Shown here: in pieces, positions 43,756-51,895 of the stretch
How the letters are laid out: every line of letters starts with the position of its first letter
How positions within the stretch are numbered: position 1 is the stretch's first letter
Origin: DASPNH01 sp035626675
GTDB taxonomy: Bacteria > Desulfobacterota > Binatia > UBA1149 > CAITLU01
Reading direction: 5' to 3'
Assembly (NCBI GenBank): GCA_035626675.1
Contig: DASPNH010000127.1
Coordinates: 25,276 to 89,275, forward strand
DNA: 64,000 nucleotides
Notes under the pieces: generated by a model
The model's database searches: none
What the model was told of the DNA's origin: nothing
Seen by the model: the letters and a program-made list of their open reading frames with translations, nothing else
Program-made: the position numbers and the translations under genes

Positions 43756-44121
43756 ATGAAACGGACCTTTGCAATGATCGTCATGGCCACACTCATTCTC
43801 TCCGGCGCCGCCGCGGCGCATGCAGGCAAGCGCGTCACCACTGGCTCCAGCGGATTGACCGAGATGGTGGAGTGCACGGTCATCAACGTCTCCGAGACCA
43901 AGCCCGTCATCGTCGACATCAGGGTCCGCAACGCATTCGGCGGCGTGGTCACGCAGCTGCCAGCGCAGAACATTCCGCCGTTGTCGCGCGGGCTGGTAGC
44001 TTTCAGCGCTACCGATCTGTGGTGCGAGTTCGTCGTGATTTCCGGCAGCACCAAGCAGCTGCGGGCCAATTCGGTCATGTACGAGAACGGCGCGGTCATC
44101 GGCACCGAAGCGGCCCGGTGA
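43756..44121 (+). CDS. Small secreted protein of unknown function
   Basis: The 121-residue protein has an AGGAGG seven bases before the ATG and a signal peptide (FAMIVMATLILSGAAAAHAG). The mature 98 residues look like one small beta domain with two cysteines (MVECTVINVS and DLWCEFVV), which could form a disulfide. No family was recognised. It stands alone between the PpiC gene and the metalloprotease. Confidence 0.75.
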   Translation: MKRTFAMIVMATLILSGAAAAHAGKRVTTGSSGLTEMVECTVINVSETKPVIVDIRVRNAFGGVVTQLPAQNIPPLSRGLVAFSATDLWCEFVVISGSTKQLRANSVMYENGAVIGTEAAR

Positions 44122-44368
44122 TCGCGCCGGGAAAGATCGTGCGCTCCCTTCCTTGACCGGCGCGGTCTCGACTTCGCTGCGATTCCCGGCGCTGCTCCCC
44201 CTACCGCGTGCCGGGACTAACAGCTCCCAGGACGACATCAGCCCGACGGCCAATGCTCGCCTCTACCAGATGGCCACACCGGCTTCGGATGAACGGATAA
44301 GGCATTGCGGCAACGTTGCCGGCAGGTTTAAGCTGCGCGATCCGGCGCCGGTGCTGAGGGGGGCCGAA

Positions 44369-45487
44369 ATGGATCCGCGATTCTTCTGGGTGGGACGCTG
44401 CCTTGCGGCCACCATGTGCCTGCTTGCACTTTCTTCCTCCGCAGAGCGCGCAAGTGCGCAGGAAGCGCCGATCCCCTGCGCTTCCGCCCAATCCCCCGAG
44501 CCGCTGCCCCTCCCCGTCAGCACGGCGACCTTGCGCGCTGCGCGCAGAACAGTGCCCCGCGGCGCCGGGGATTTCGACATCGTGCTCGAAGCCGGTGTGA
44601 CGCTGGCGGCCAACGCCCCGGCGCTAGCGGCGTTCGAGCGTGCGGCGCAGAGCTGGGAAGACCGCTTCACCGATCCGATCACCGTCACCATCCAGGCCGA
44701 CCTCTTCGACTTCGGCAACGCCGTGACCATTGGCTCGACCCTGCCGGTGGTGCTGAACGGCCCCTTCGCAACCGTGCGAAGCTTCCTGGTAGCCGATTCC
44801 CTCAACGAGCCCGACGACACCATCGTCGCTTCGATCCCGACCGAAGCGAACTTCAACTATTTCGCCGTCAACAACTACTCGGCCAATGCGACCAAGGCGA
44901 CCAAGGCGAGCCTGAAGGCGGCTGGCGCGTCGGGGCTGGACGAGACGTTCGGAGCCAGCGACGGCACCATCGTGTTCAACACGCAGTTCGCGTTCGACTT
45001 CGACAGCTCCGACGGCATCACCGAAGACACGGTGGACTTCGAAACGGTGGCGGCGCACGAGATCGCGCACCTGCTCGGCTTCTTCTCGAACGTCGATACG
45101 GTCGATCAGCTCGTTTTCGCAGGGGCACCGCCGCAGCCGACGCAGATCGCGACGCTCGACCTCTTCCGTTTCCGCCGTGACATGGCGAACAACCCTGCCG
45201 TGGTCGCCGATTTTGCGACGTTTCCGCGCACGCAGACGCCCAACTCCGACGACGTCACCGACGACGTCGAGGCCGAGTACCGGATGTCCTCCGGTGCCAG
45301 GACGGGCGACGGCCGGCAGGCCAGCCACTGGAAGGACGACCACATCACCGGCGTGCTCATCGGCTTGATGGACCCCAACCTGGATCAGGGCGAGATCCAC
45401 GAGATCACCGACGCCGACGTGCGCGCTCTGGATCTGATCGGATACGAGACCAACGCCGTGGTCTGCGGCAACGGCTCACCGAGGTGA
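44369..45487 (+). CDS. Secreted zinc metalloprotease, NF038122-like, N-terminal part of a frameshifted gene
   Basis: The 372-residue reading begins after a GGGG-rich ribosome site and has a signal peptide (LAATMCLLALSSSAERASAQ). The zinc motif is HEIAHLLGF near residue 232, as in metzincins. Flanking phrases SWEDRFTDPITVTIQADL and MDPNLDQGEIHEITDADVRA fit the NF038122 metalloprotease family as I recall it. It ends VVCGNGSPR at a stop. The next frame continues, at a four-base overlap, with VTEACDDGN. Joined, the junction would read CGNG-SPEVTEACDDGN, the normal start of a myxobacterial Cys repeat. One missing base near 45475-45484 therefore splits the protein. It could be a real mutation, a sequencing error or programmed frameshifting. 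Confidence 0.85.
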   Translation: MDPRFFWVGRCLAATMCLLALSSSAERASAQEAPIPCASAQSPEPLPLPVSTATLRAARRTVPRGAGDFDIVLEAGVTLAANAPALAAFERAAQSWEDRFTDPITVTIQADLFDFGNAVTIGSTLPVVLNGPFATVRSFLVADSLNEPDDTIVASIPTEANFNYFAVNNYSANATKATKASLKAAGASGLDETFGASDGTIVFNTQFAFDFDSSDGITEDTVDFETVAAHEIAHLLGFFSNVDTVDQLVFAGAPPQPTQIATLDLFRFRRDMANNPAVVADFATFPRTQTPNSDDVTDDVEAEYRMSSGARTGDGRQASHWKDDHITGVLIGLMDPNLDQGEIHEITDADVRALDLIGYETNAVVCGNGSPR

Positions 45488-46323
45488 CGGAGGCCTGCGA
45501 CGATGGCAACGTCGCCGCCAACGATTGCTGCTCGCCCACGTGTCAGTTCGAATCCGCAGTGACCGCATGCGCCAGCGACGGCGACGTCTGCACCGACGAC
45601 CACTGCGACGCTGCCGGCACCTGCGTTCACACCGACAACGCGGCGCCTTGCGACGACGGCTTCTTCTGCACCGCCGTCGATACCTGCATCAAGGGGACTT
45701 GCACGGGCGCCGGCAATCCTTGTCCCAACGCAGACGGCGACGTCGATTGCAGCGAGTCCTGCGACGAGACGGCCAACGCCTGCACGGCGCCCGACCAGAA
45801 CGGCTCGCCATGCAACGACGAGCTCTTCTGCACCGCCACCGATGCGTGCTCGGGAGGGTCGTGCACGGGCACCGGCGATCCCTGCCCAGGTCCCAACGGT
45901 GATGCGACGTGCGCGCAGTCGTGCAACGAGACCGCCAACGACTGCACCGCCACGGATCCGAACCTGAGCGCGTGCAACGACGGCGATGAATGCACGATCG
46001 GCGATCAGTGCGTGGCCGGCCAGTGCGTGGGCGCCCCCAACCCGGTCTGCGCAACGACGACGACCATGCAGTCGACGACGACGACGATGGCGGAGACGAC
46101 CACTACCACGCTCGTCGAGACTGTCGTGTGCGGCGATGCCAGTGGCGACGGACTCATCACCGCCACCGACGCGCTACGTGTCCTGCGCTCGGCGGTCGGA
46201 CAGTTCGTGTGCCTGCTGGCGATCTGCGACTACACGGGTGACGGCAACATCACTGCCAGCGACGCGCTCGCCGTGCTGCGCAAAGCCGTAGGCCTCCCGT
46301 CGCTGCCCAAGTGCCCTGTTTAA
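45484..46323 (+). CDS. Cys-rich repeats and dockerin-like C-terminal part of the frameshifted metalloprotease
   Basis: The 279-residue frame has no signal peptide, yet contains about 40 cysteines, so on its own it would be misplaced in the cytoplasm. It opens with a disulfide repeat (TEACDDGNVAANDCCSPTC). Repeated modules of the type CNDGxFCTATDxCxxGxCTG follow, ending near residue 190. Then come a Thr linker and, at the end, a dockerin-like EF-hand pair with DASGDGLITATDALRVLRSA and DYTGDGNITASDALAVLRKA. Best read as the extracellular tail of the protease encoded just upstream. A GTG at 45484 would allow coupled re-initiation, but that seems a chance result of the frameshift. Confidence 0.85.
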   Translation: MTEACDDGNVAANDCCSPTCQFESAVTACASDGDVCTDDHCDAAGTCVHTDNAAPCDDGFFCTAVDTCIKGTCTGAGNPCPNADGDVDCSESCDETANACTAPDQNGSPCNDELFCTATDACSGGSCTGTGDPCPGPNGDATCAQSCNETANDCTATDPNLSACNDGDECTIGDQCVAGQCVGAPNPVCATTTTMQSTTTTMAETTTTTLVETVVCGDASGDGLITATDALRVLRSAVGQFVCLLAICDYTGDGNITASDALAVLRKAVGLPSLPKCPV

Positions 46324-46341
46324 GGGGACTGTCCCCTTAAA
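46319..46341. repeat. Palindromic repeat, copy 1 (core AAGGGGACTGTCCCCTT)
   Basis: The arms are perfect over 11 bases around one central T. It overlaps the stop codon of the Cys-rich frame. A second copy lies 60 bases further on and a third at 58131. Placed between convergent genes, it could act as a two-way terminator or be a REP-like element. Confidence 0.85.
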
Positions 46342-46401
46342 GGCAGGCCGCAAGACTTTCCTGGCAACACACTCGCTGCGAGCGGGGCAGCGGCGAAGTC
46401 A

Positions 46402-46420
46402 TAAGGGGACTGTCCCCTTA
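46402..46420. repeat. Palindromic repeat, copy 2 (core AAGGGGACTGTCCCCTT)
   Basis: The arms are perfect over nine bases around one central T. It ends four bases before the argF stop codon. Copy 1 and copy 2 have the same orientation and are separated by 60 bases of unrecognised sequence. Confidence 0.85.
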
Positions 46421-46424
46421 AGCG

Positions 46425-47351
46425 TCAGCGGGCTTCGTCGGCTCCGACGAGCCAGGCCAGGATCGCCTTCTGGATGTGCAGGCGGTTCTCGGCCTGCTCG
46501 AGGACGACGGCGCGCGGGCCGTCGATGACGCTGGCGGTGATCTCCTCGCCGCGATGCGCGGGCAGGCAGTGCATGACCACGGCATCGTCGGCCGCCTTGG
46601 CCACCACCGCGTCGTTGATCTGGTAGCGGCGGAAAGCCTTGCGCCGCCGCTCGGCCTCCACCTCCTGTCCCATACTCGTCCACACGTCGGTGTACAGGAC
46701 GTCGGCGCCTTTGACGGCCGCCGCAACGTCATGCGTGATCAGCACGCGCCCTGGCGCGGCGGCTTCGGCTTCGGCCACGATGTCGGCATCGGGCTCGTAG
46801 CCGGGAGGGCACGCCAGGCGAAAGTCCAGGCCGAGCTTGACCGCGGCGAGCAGCCAGGAGTGCACCATGTTGTTGCCGTCGCCGACGAACGCCACCTTGA
46901 GCCCTTCGGTATTCTCGCGCAGCTCGATCAGGGTCAGCACGTCGGCCAGCACCTGGCAGGGGTGGTAGAGGTCGGAGAGGCCGTTGATGACGGGCACCGT
47001 CGAGTTCTGCGCCAGGTCGACGACCGAGGTATGCGCGAAGGTGCGCGCCACGATCACGTCGACCCAGCGCGAGAGATTGGCGGCGATGTCGGAGACCGGC
47101 TCGCGCGTGCCGAGCTGGATGTCGCCGGGCGCGAGATAGATCGCGTCGCCGCCCAGCTGATACATGCCCGTCTCGAAGGTGACGCGCGTGCGCAGGCTCG
47201 GCTTCTCGAAGATCATCGCCAGCGTGCGACCGGTCAGCCACCGATGCGGGCGGCGCGAGCGCACGTCGTCCTTCATGCGACGCGCCAGCGCCACCAGGTG
47301 CAGAATCTCTTCGCGCGTCAGATCGCGCAGTGTGACCAGGTCTCTCTTCAT
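46425..47351 (-). CDS. argF: Ornithine carbamoyltransferase
   Basis: ArgF makes citrulline from ornithine and carbamoyl phosphate. The 308-residue protein has the carbamoyl phosphate motif FEKPSLRTRVTFE near residue 53, the ornithine-side HPCQVLADVLTL near 133 and the catalytic HCLPAHRGEEI near 265. The ATG at 47351 overlaps the argD stop (ATGA). It is the last gene of argB-argD-argF; its 3' end abuts a palindromic repeat. Confidence 0.96.
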   Translation of the reverse strand: MKRDLVTLRDLTREEILHLVALARRMKDDVRSRRPHRWLTGRTLAMIFEKPSLRTRVTFETGMYQLGGDAIYLAPGDIQLGTREPVSDIAANLSRWVDVIVARTFAHTSVVDLAQNSTVPVINGLSDLYHPCQVLADVLTLIELRENTEGLKVAFVGDGNNMVHSWLLAAVKLGLDFRLACPPGYEPDADIVAEAEAAAPGRVLITHDVAAAVKGADVLYTDVWTSMGQEVEAERRRKAFRRYQINDAVVAKAADDAVVMHCLPAHRGEEITASVIDGPRAVVLEQAENRLHIQKAILAWLVGADEAR

Positions 47352-48520
47352 GGTCGAATTGCCTCGGCGATGGCCAGCGCGCCTTCCTCGGCTTCTTCCT
47401 GCGTCAGCACCAGCGGCGGCAACAGGCGCAGCACGCAGCCGGCGGTGGCGTTGGCGATGACGCCGAGTTCGAGAAGTCGCAGCACGACGGGCCGAGCCTG
47501 GGTCTTCAGCTCGACGCCGATCATCAGGCCCTTGCCGCGGATGTCGACGACGGAATCGAAACCGGAGAGCAGCTCGCGCAGGCGGCGCATCAGATAGTCT
47601 CCGACCCGTGCCGCGTTCTCGGTCACGCCTCCCTCGACGAGCTCGCGCATCACGGCCAGGGCGGCGGCGCAGCAGACCGGATTGGCCCCGAACGTGGTGC
47701 CGTGCGAGCCCGGCACCAAGGCGGCCGCGACTTCCTCTCGCGCGATGACGGCGCCGATCGGCAATCCGGCGGCAAGGCCCTTGGCCGTGGCCAGGATGTC
47801 GGGCGCGACGCCTTCGTGCTCGTACGCGAACAGCTTGCCGGTGCGGCCGTTGCCGGTCTGCACTTCGTCCAGGACCAGCAGCGCGCCGCTCTCGTCGCAG
47901 ATGCGGCGCAGCGCTTTCAGATAGCCCGGCGGCGGCACCAGGATGCCGCCCTCGCCGATGATGGGCTCGACCAGCACCGCCGCCGTGTCGGCGTCGACGG
48001 CCGCTGCGATGGCATCGATGTTGCACGGCTCGACGTGCACGAAGCCTTCGAGCATCGGGCCGAACCCTTCCTTGAGGCTGTCCTGTCCGGTGGCGGACAG
48101 CGCGCCGTAGGTACGGCCGTGAAAGGAGCGGTGCACCGAGACGATCTTGTAGCGGCCCTTCGAATACCGGCGCGCCATCTTGATGGCGGCCTCGTTGGCC
48201 TCGGCGCCGCTGTTGCAGAAGAACACGCGGTCGCCGAAGGTCAGCTCCACCAGCCGCTCGGCAAGGTCGGCACCGGGCTCGTGGTAGTAGAGGTTGGAGG
48301 TGTGGATGAGCTTCTGGCTCTGCTCGCGAACCGCCGCCGCCACTGCCGGATGCGCGCAGCCGAGCGAAGAGACGCCCAGTCCCGAGAACAGGTCCAGATA
48401 CTCGCGATCTTCGTCGCTTCTGAGACGGCAGCCGTTGCCCGACACGAACGCGATGGGGAAGCGCGCGTAGTTGCCTACCAGGTAGCGGTCGCTTCGCGTG
48501 AGGATGGAGCCGGCGCTCAT
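47348..48520 (-). CDS. argD: Acetylornithine aminotransferase
   Basis: ArgD is the PLP enzyme that makes N-acetylornithine. The 390-residue protein shows VFFCNSGAEANEAAIKMAR near residue 100, SFHGRTYGALSATGQ, LLVLDEVQTGNGRTGKLFAY and ILATAKGLAAGLPIGA, which carries the PLP lysine. The ATG at 48520 overlaps the argB stop (ATGA). It may also serve lysine synthesis, as in many bacteria, but that cannot be read here. Confidence 0.95.
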   Translation of the reverse strand: MSAGSILTRSDRYLVGNYARFPIAFVSGNGCRLRSDEDREYLDLFSGLGVSSLGCAHPAVAAAVREQSQKLIHTSNLYYHEPGADLAERLVELTFGDRVFFCNSGAEANEAAIKMARRYSKGRYKIVSVHRSFHGRTYGALSATGQDSLKEGFGPMLEGFVHVEPCNIDAIAAAVDADTAAVLVEPIIGEGGILVPPPGYLKALRRICDESGALLVLDEVQTGNGRTGKLFAYEHEGVAPDILATAKGLAAGLPIGAVIAREEVAAALVPGSHGTTFGANPVCCAAALAVMRELVEGGVTENAARVGDYLMRRLRELLSGFDSVVDIRGKGLMIGVELKTQARPVVLRLLELGVIANATAGCVLRLLPPLVLTQEEAEEGALAIAEAIRP

Positions 48521-49557
48521 TTCTTCGCTCGCGAGGCGGCCACGGCCGCGCTCTTCGTGGCAGGCCGATCGCTTTCGGCGCTTCGCTTCTCTCGCGCGCT
48601 GGCGGCGGCGTGCCTGGCGGTCGTCGCGACAGACGCAGGCTCTCGCGGCTGTGCGCCGGCGGCCGCACGTTTCAGCAGCACCTCGGTGCCGACGCCGCCG
48701 GAGGTGAAGATCTCGAGCAGCACGGCGTGTTTCACGCGGCCGTCGATGATGTGCACCTGGCCCACGCCGTTCTCGAGCGCGTGGATGGCGCATTCGACCT
48801 TGGGCACCATGCCCGAGGCGATGGAGCCGGCGCGGATCTGCTTGTGCGCGTCCTGCGCGGTCAGGTACGGCTGCACCGTTCCCTTGGCGTCCTTGATGCC
48901 GGCGACGTCGGTCAGCAGGATCAGCTTGTCCGCCTTGAGCGCGGCCGCGATCTCGCCCGCCGCCACGTCGGCGTTGACGTTGTAGGTGCCGCCGTTCTCG
49001 TCGGTGGCGATGGGTGCGATCACGGGGATGAAATCGGTTCCCGCGATGCGCTCGATGATCTCGCCGTCGACGTGCTCGATCTTGCCGACCAGGCCCACGT
49101 CGACGGTTTCGGGCTTCCTGCCCTTTTCCTGGACCGTCACCATCAGCTTGCTGGCGTGCAGCAGGCGGCCGTCCTTGCCGGTAAGGCCGATGGCCTTGCC
49201 GCCGTGGCGGTGGATCATGCCGACGATGGTCTTGTTGATCTGTCCGCCGAGCACCATCTCGACGATTTCCATGGTGTCCTCGTCGGTGACGCGCATGCCG
49301 CGCACGAATCGAGACTGGATGCCGTGCTTGGAGAGCGCCTGCTCGATCTGCGGTCCGCCGCCGTGGACGACGACCGGACGCAGGCCGATGGAGCGCAGCA
49401 GGACCACGTCCTCGGCAAAGCCGGACTGAAGCTGCTCGTCGAGCATGGCATGGCCGCCGTACTTGATGACGATGGTACGGCCGGCAAAGCGACGCAGGTA
49501 GGGCAGCGTTTCCAGCAGTACGTCGGCTTTGGCGATCAGCTCATCCATGGCGCCCAT
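48517..49557 (-). CDS. argB: Acetylglutamate kinase with C-terminal extension
   Basis: ArgB phosphorylates N-acetylglutamate, often the feedback-controlled step. The kinase part (residues 1-295) shows IVIKYGGHAML, PVVVHGGGPQIEQAL, GLTGKDGRLLHASKL and TYNVNADVAAGEIAAALKAD. The N-terminal helix DELIAKADVLLETLPYLRRF is of the arginine-inhibited hexameric type, so feedback inhibition is likely. The last 45 residues are an Ala/Arg/Lys-rich tail not normal for the family. Start at 49557 or nine bases later. The first gene of argBDF. Confidence 0.95.
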   Translation of the reverse strand: MGAMDELIAKADVLLETLPYLRRFAGRTIVIKYGGHAMLDEQLQSGFAEDVVLLRSIGLRPVVVHGGGPQIEQALSKHGIQSRFVRGMRVTDEDTMEIVEMVLGGQINKTIVGMIHRHGGKAIGLTGKDGRLLHASKLMVTVQEKGRKPETVDVGLVGKIEHVDGEIIERIAGTDFIPVIAPIATDENGGTYNVNADVAAGEIAAALKADKLILLTDVAGIKDAKGTVQPYLTAQDAHKQIRAGSIASGMVPKVECAIHALENGVGQVHIIDGRVKHAVLLEIFTSGGVGTEVLLKRAAAGAQPREPASVATTARHAAASAREKRSAESDRPATKSAAVAASRAKK

Positions 49558-49798
49558 CCGTTTCGCGCGAGCAGCGGCGGCGGCATCCTTGCCTTCGTAC
49601 GGAGGCGGGCCGGCCGCGCGCGAAGCGCGAGGTTATAGCGTGGCAGGTGCAGGGCTGCCAGCGCCGCGGCCACGAGTTTCGGACGCGCCGAAGAGGGATC
49701 GCCGCTGCTCGGGCACCGTGTTACAGGCACCGACCATGCCCTGCCGCACGCACCATCCGACGCGTTCCGAAGTTGCGGCTACCGAGGAGGATCTTGCG

Positions 49799-50239
49799 AT
49801 GTCGTCGACCAGCAGCGATCTGCGCAAACGGCGCGAAGCCGTCATCCGCGAGCACATGGAGACCGAGAACCGCCACGAGTTCGACCGCACGCTGAAAACC
49901 TTCAAGCAGCCGCGCTACGAGCTGGTGGCCACCGGCGACGTCTTCGACGGCCAGGAGCAGGTCGCGGCCTACTACAAGGCCAGCCGGAGTGCCTTTCCGG
50001 ATCAGCGCAACGAGGTTCTCGCCTTCCATCACGCCGACGACGCCATCATCGTCGAGTTCGACCTGCTCGGTACGCACAAGGGCGAGCTGCGCGGGATCCC
50101 GCCTACCGGAAAGGAGTTTCGCTGCCGCATGATCGCGGTCTTCGAATTCGAGGGTGAGCTGATCGTGTGTGAGCGCGTCTACTACGACGCCGCCACCATC
50201 CTTCGACAGCTCGGGCTGGCGCCGGAGCTGCCGCGATAG
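49799..50239 (+). CDS. SnoaL/ester cyclase-like NTF2-fold protein
   Basis: The 146-residue protein has an AGGAGG eight bases before its ATG. It shows the polyketide-cyclase-like NTF2 pattern: REHMETENRHEFDRTLKTFK, EQVAAYYKASRSAFPDQRNE, GIPPTGKEFRCRMIAVFEFE and a final ERVYYDAATILRQLGL. Such proteins are usually of unknown substrate. No signal peptide. It is divergent from argB. Confidence 0.87.
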   Translation: MSSTSSDLRKRREAVIREHMETENRHEFDRTLKTFKQPRYELVATGDVFDGQEQVAAYYKASRSAFPDQRNEVLAFHHADDAIIVEFDLLGTHKGELRGIPPTGKEFRCRMIAVFEFEGELIVCERVYYDAATILRQLGLAPELPR

Positions 50240-50252
50240 GAGCCGGCCGTCG

Positions 50253-51821
50253 TTACCTGCCTTTGCGCCCGATCGGCGTGGTCCCACGCTGCTTTGGCGG
50301 GTCGACCGTCGGCCCGACGTCCTCGCGCCGGCGGTAGGTCGATACCCCTTGGCGCGCCAGCAGCGGCCTGTCCAGCTTGCGATACTTGCGCAGCAACGTG
50401 GGCATGCCGGTCGGATGCATTCGCGAGACCAGGATCATGTCGGGAAGGAGGCCGTCCTTGAGCGGCAGGAACCTTCCCTCTTCGCGCACCCGCTTCGTCA
50501 TCATGTTGCGGATGCGCACGGGAAAGAAGCCGTATCGCGTATGGTTGCTCGTGCGGTTGAGTGCCAGCAGATGCAATGCGCTGACGACGTAGACGCTCCT
50601 GCCGCGCTCGAGCAGCTTGCCCACGTAGGCGGCGGCGCGGCGTTGGTCGTCCAGGCCCAGGTCGCGATAGCGCTGGTAGGGACGCGACATCGTCCACGTG
50701 ATGGCGGCAGTGGCCACGATGGCAATGGCGATGATCGCCGTCACAGAGGCCGGCAGCACGCTTGCCGGCCGCCACGGGATCGCGCGTGCTGCTGCGTGCA
50801 CCAGTACCGAGACCGCCCAGGCATTGGCCAGGGCGACCATCGGCAGCAGGAAGAAACGATCGGGGAAGCCCTGGTAGTCCATCATCAGGAAGGCCAGAGC
50901 CGCGGGCGCGAGCAGGACGAGCGCAATGCGATCGGGACGGTTGCCGGCCCATGAGCGGCGCAGCCTCGGGACCAGCAGGCCGAGCGTCCACCAGGCGGCG
51001 ATGGCCGCCAGGTACACCGACATCACGACGTTGCGCGGCCCGCCCGGCTCGTCCATCGAGAAAATGCGGTACAGATTCATGAGCGGGTCCGGAATCCGCT
51101 TGGGGTACTGCACCGGGAAGAGCAGGGTCTGGTAGAGCTGGTCGCCGATGGCGCCGTGCGCCAGGAAGTAGAGCTCGTAGGACAGGATCGAAATGGCGGC
51201 GCCAGCCAGCACGAGCATCGCTGCACGAACGGGTTGCACGCTGGTGACTGCGATCGCGACCATGGAAACCGGCAGCGTCAGCAGAGCAGGCTGCCAGACC
51301 AGGAAGCACGCGCCGGCAAGCGCGCCGATCAGGAGCGGGCGGCGGGCCGTCGTCGCCAATAGCCACGCCGCCAGGAAGAAGACCAGGAAGATCTTCGGGC
51401 GCGAGCCGGTCGCGGCCAGGGTGAGGTAGTCGGAAAAATACAGCATCACCGCGGGCGCGGCGCAGGCTGCCAGCCGGCTCGCGAACATCCGCCAGGCGCA
51501 GAGCCACAGCATCGGCATGACGGCGCAGGTCACGGCGATCGATACCGTCCGCGCCGCCATGACGTCGTCGCCGCCGAAATGTCTGCCGAGCCACATGGCG
51601 GCGCCCGTCAGCAGCATGCTGAGCGCGTTCTTGGGGTCGAATTCCGAAACGTGCGGGGCGATGCCGGATGCGGCGCGCTCTGCGATGTAGAAGTAGACCT
51701 GCGTGTCCACGATCATCGGCATCTGCCGCGGATTCATCCGCCAGCACGCGATGAAGGCCGCGACCGCGAAGATCAGCAGGTAGGCGAGGTCGGAGCGTCG
51801 CAGCGTCGGCACGTCGTTCAT
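50253..51821 (-). CDS. Polytopic membrane protein, glycosyltransferase C-like
   Basis: The 522-residue protein has about ten membrane helices from DLAYLLIFAVAAFIACW to VTAIIAIAIVATAAITW, then a soluble C-terminal part of about 130 residues. An early loop (MIVDTQVYFYIAERAASG) carries an Asp at the place where GT-C glycosyltransferases of the ArnT/PMT type have a catalytic acid. The GT-C label is tentative. The ATG at 51821 is preferred because the upstream in-frame codons are not hydrophobic and look non-coding. It is divergent from the phosphatase-family gene, with 74 bases between starts. Confidence 0.78.
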   Translation of the reverse strand: MNDVPTLRRSDLAYLLIFAVAAFIACWRMNPRQMPMIVDTQVYFYIAERAASGIAPHVSEFDPKNALSMLLTGAAMWLGRHFGGDDVMAARTVSIAVTCAVMPMLWLCAWRMFASRLAACAAPAVMLYFSDYLTLAATGSRPKIFLVFFLAAWLLATTARRPLLIGALAGACFLVWQPALLTLPVSMVAIAVTSVQPVRAAMLVLAGAAISILSYELYFLAHGAIGDQLYQTLLFPVQYPKRIPDPLMNLYRIFSMDEPGGPRNVVMSVYLAAIAAWWTLGLLVPRLRRSWAGNRPDRIALVLLAPAALAFLMMDYQGFPDRFFLLPMVALANAWAVSVLVHAAARAIPWRPASVLPASVTAIIAIAIVATAAITWTMSRPYQRYRDLGLDDQRRAAAYVGKLLERGRSVYVVSALHLLALNRTSNHTRYGFFPVRIRNMMTKRVREEGRFLPLKDGLLPDMILVSRMHPTGMPTLLRKYRKLDRPLLARQGVSTYRRREDVGPTVDPPKQRGTTPIGRKGR

Positions 51822-51895
51822 GGGGCGGTGTTTCGCAGAGGTGCGGTTTCGAGCGCCGTCCCGACAGTCTATACAAGCCCCGTAACGCTCCGACA

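Noticed and set aside
45484..46323. Independent second gene translated by re-initiation
   Set aside because: It lacks a signal peptide although it is full of disulfide-type cysteines, and the joined frame restores a standard repeat start; a frameshift is the simpler reading.
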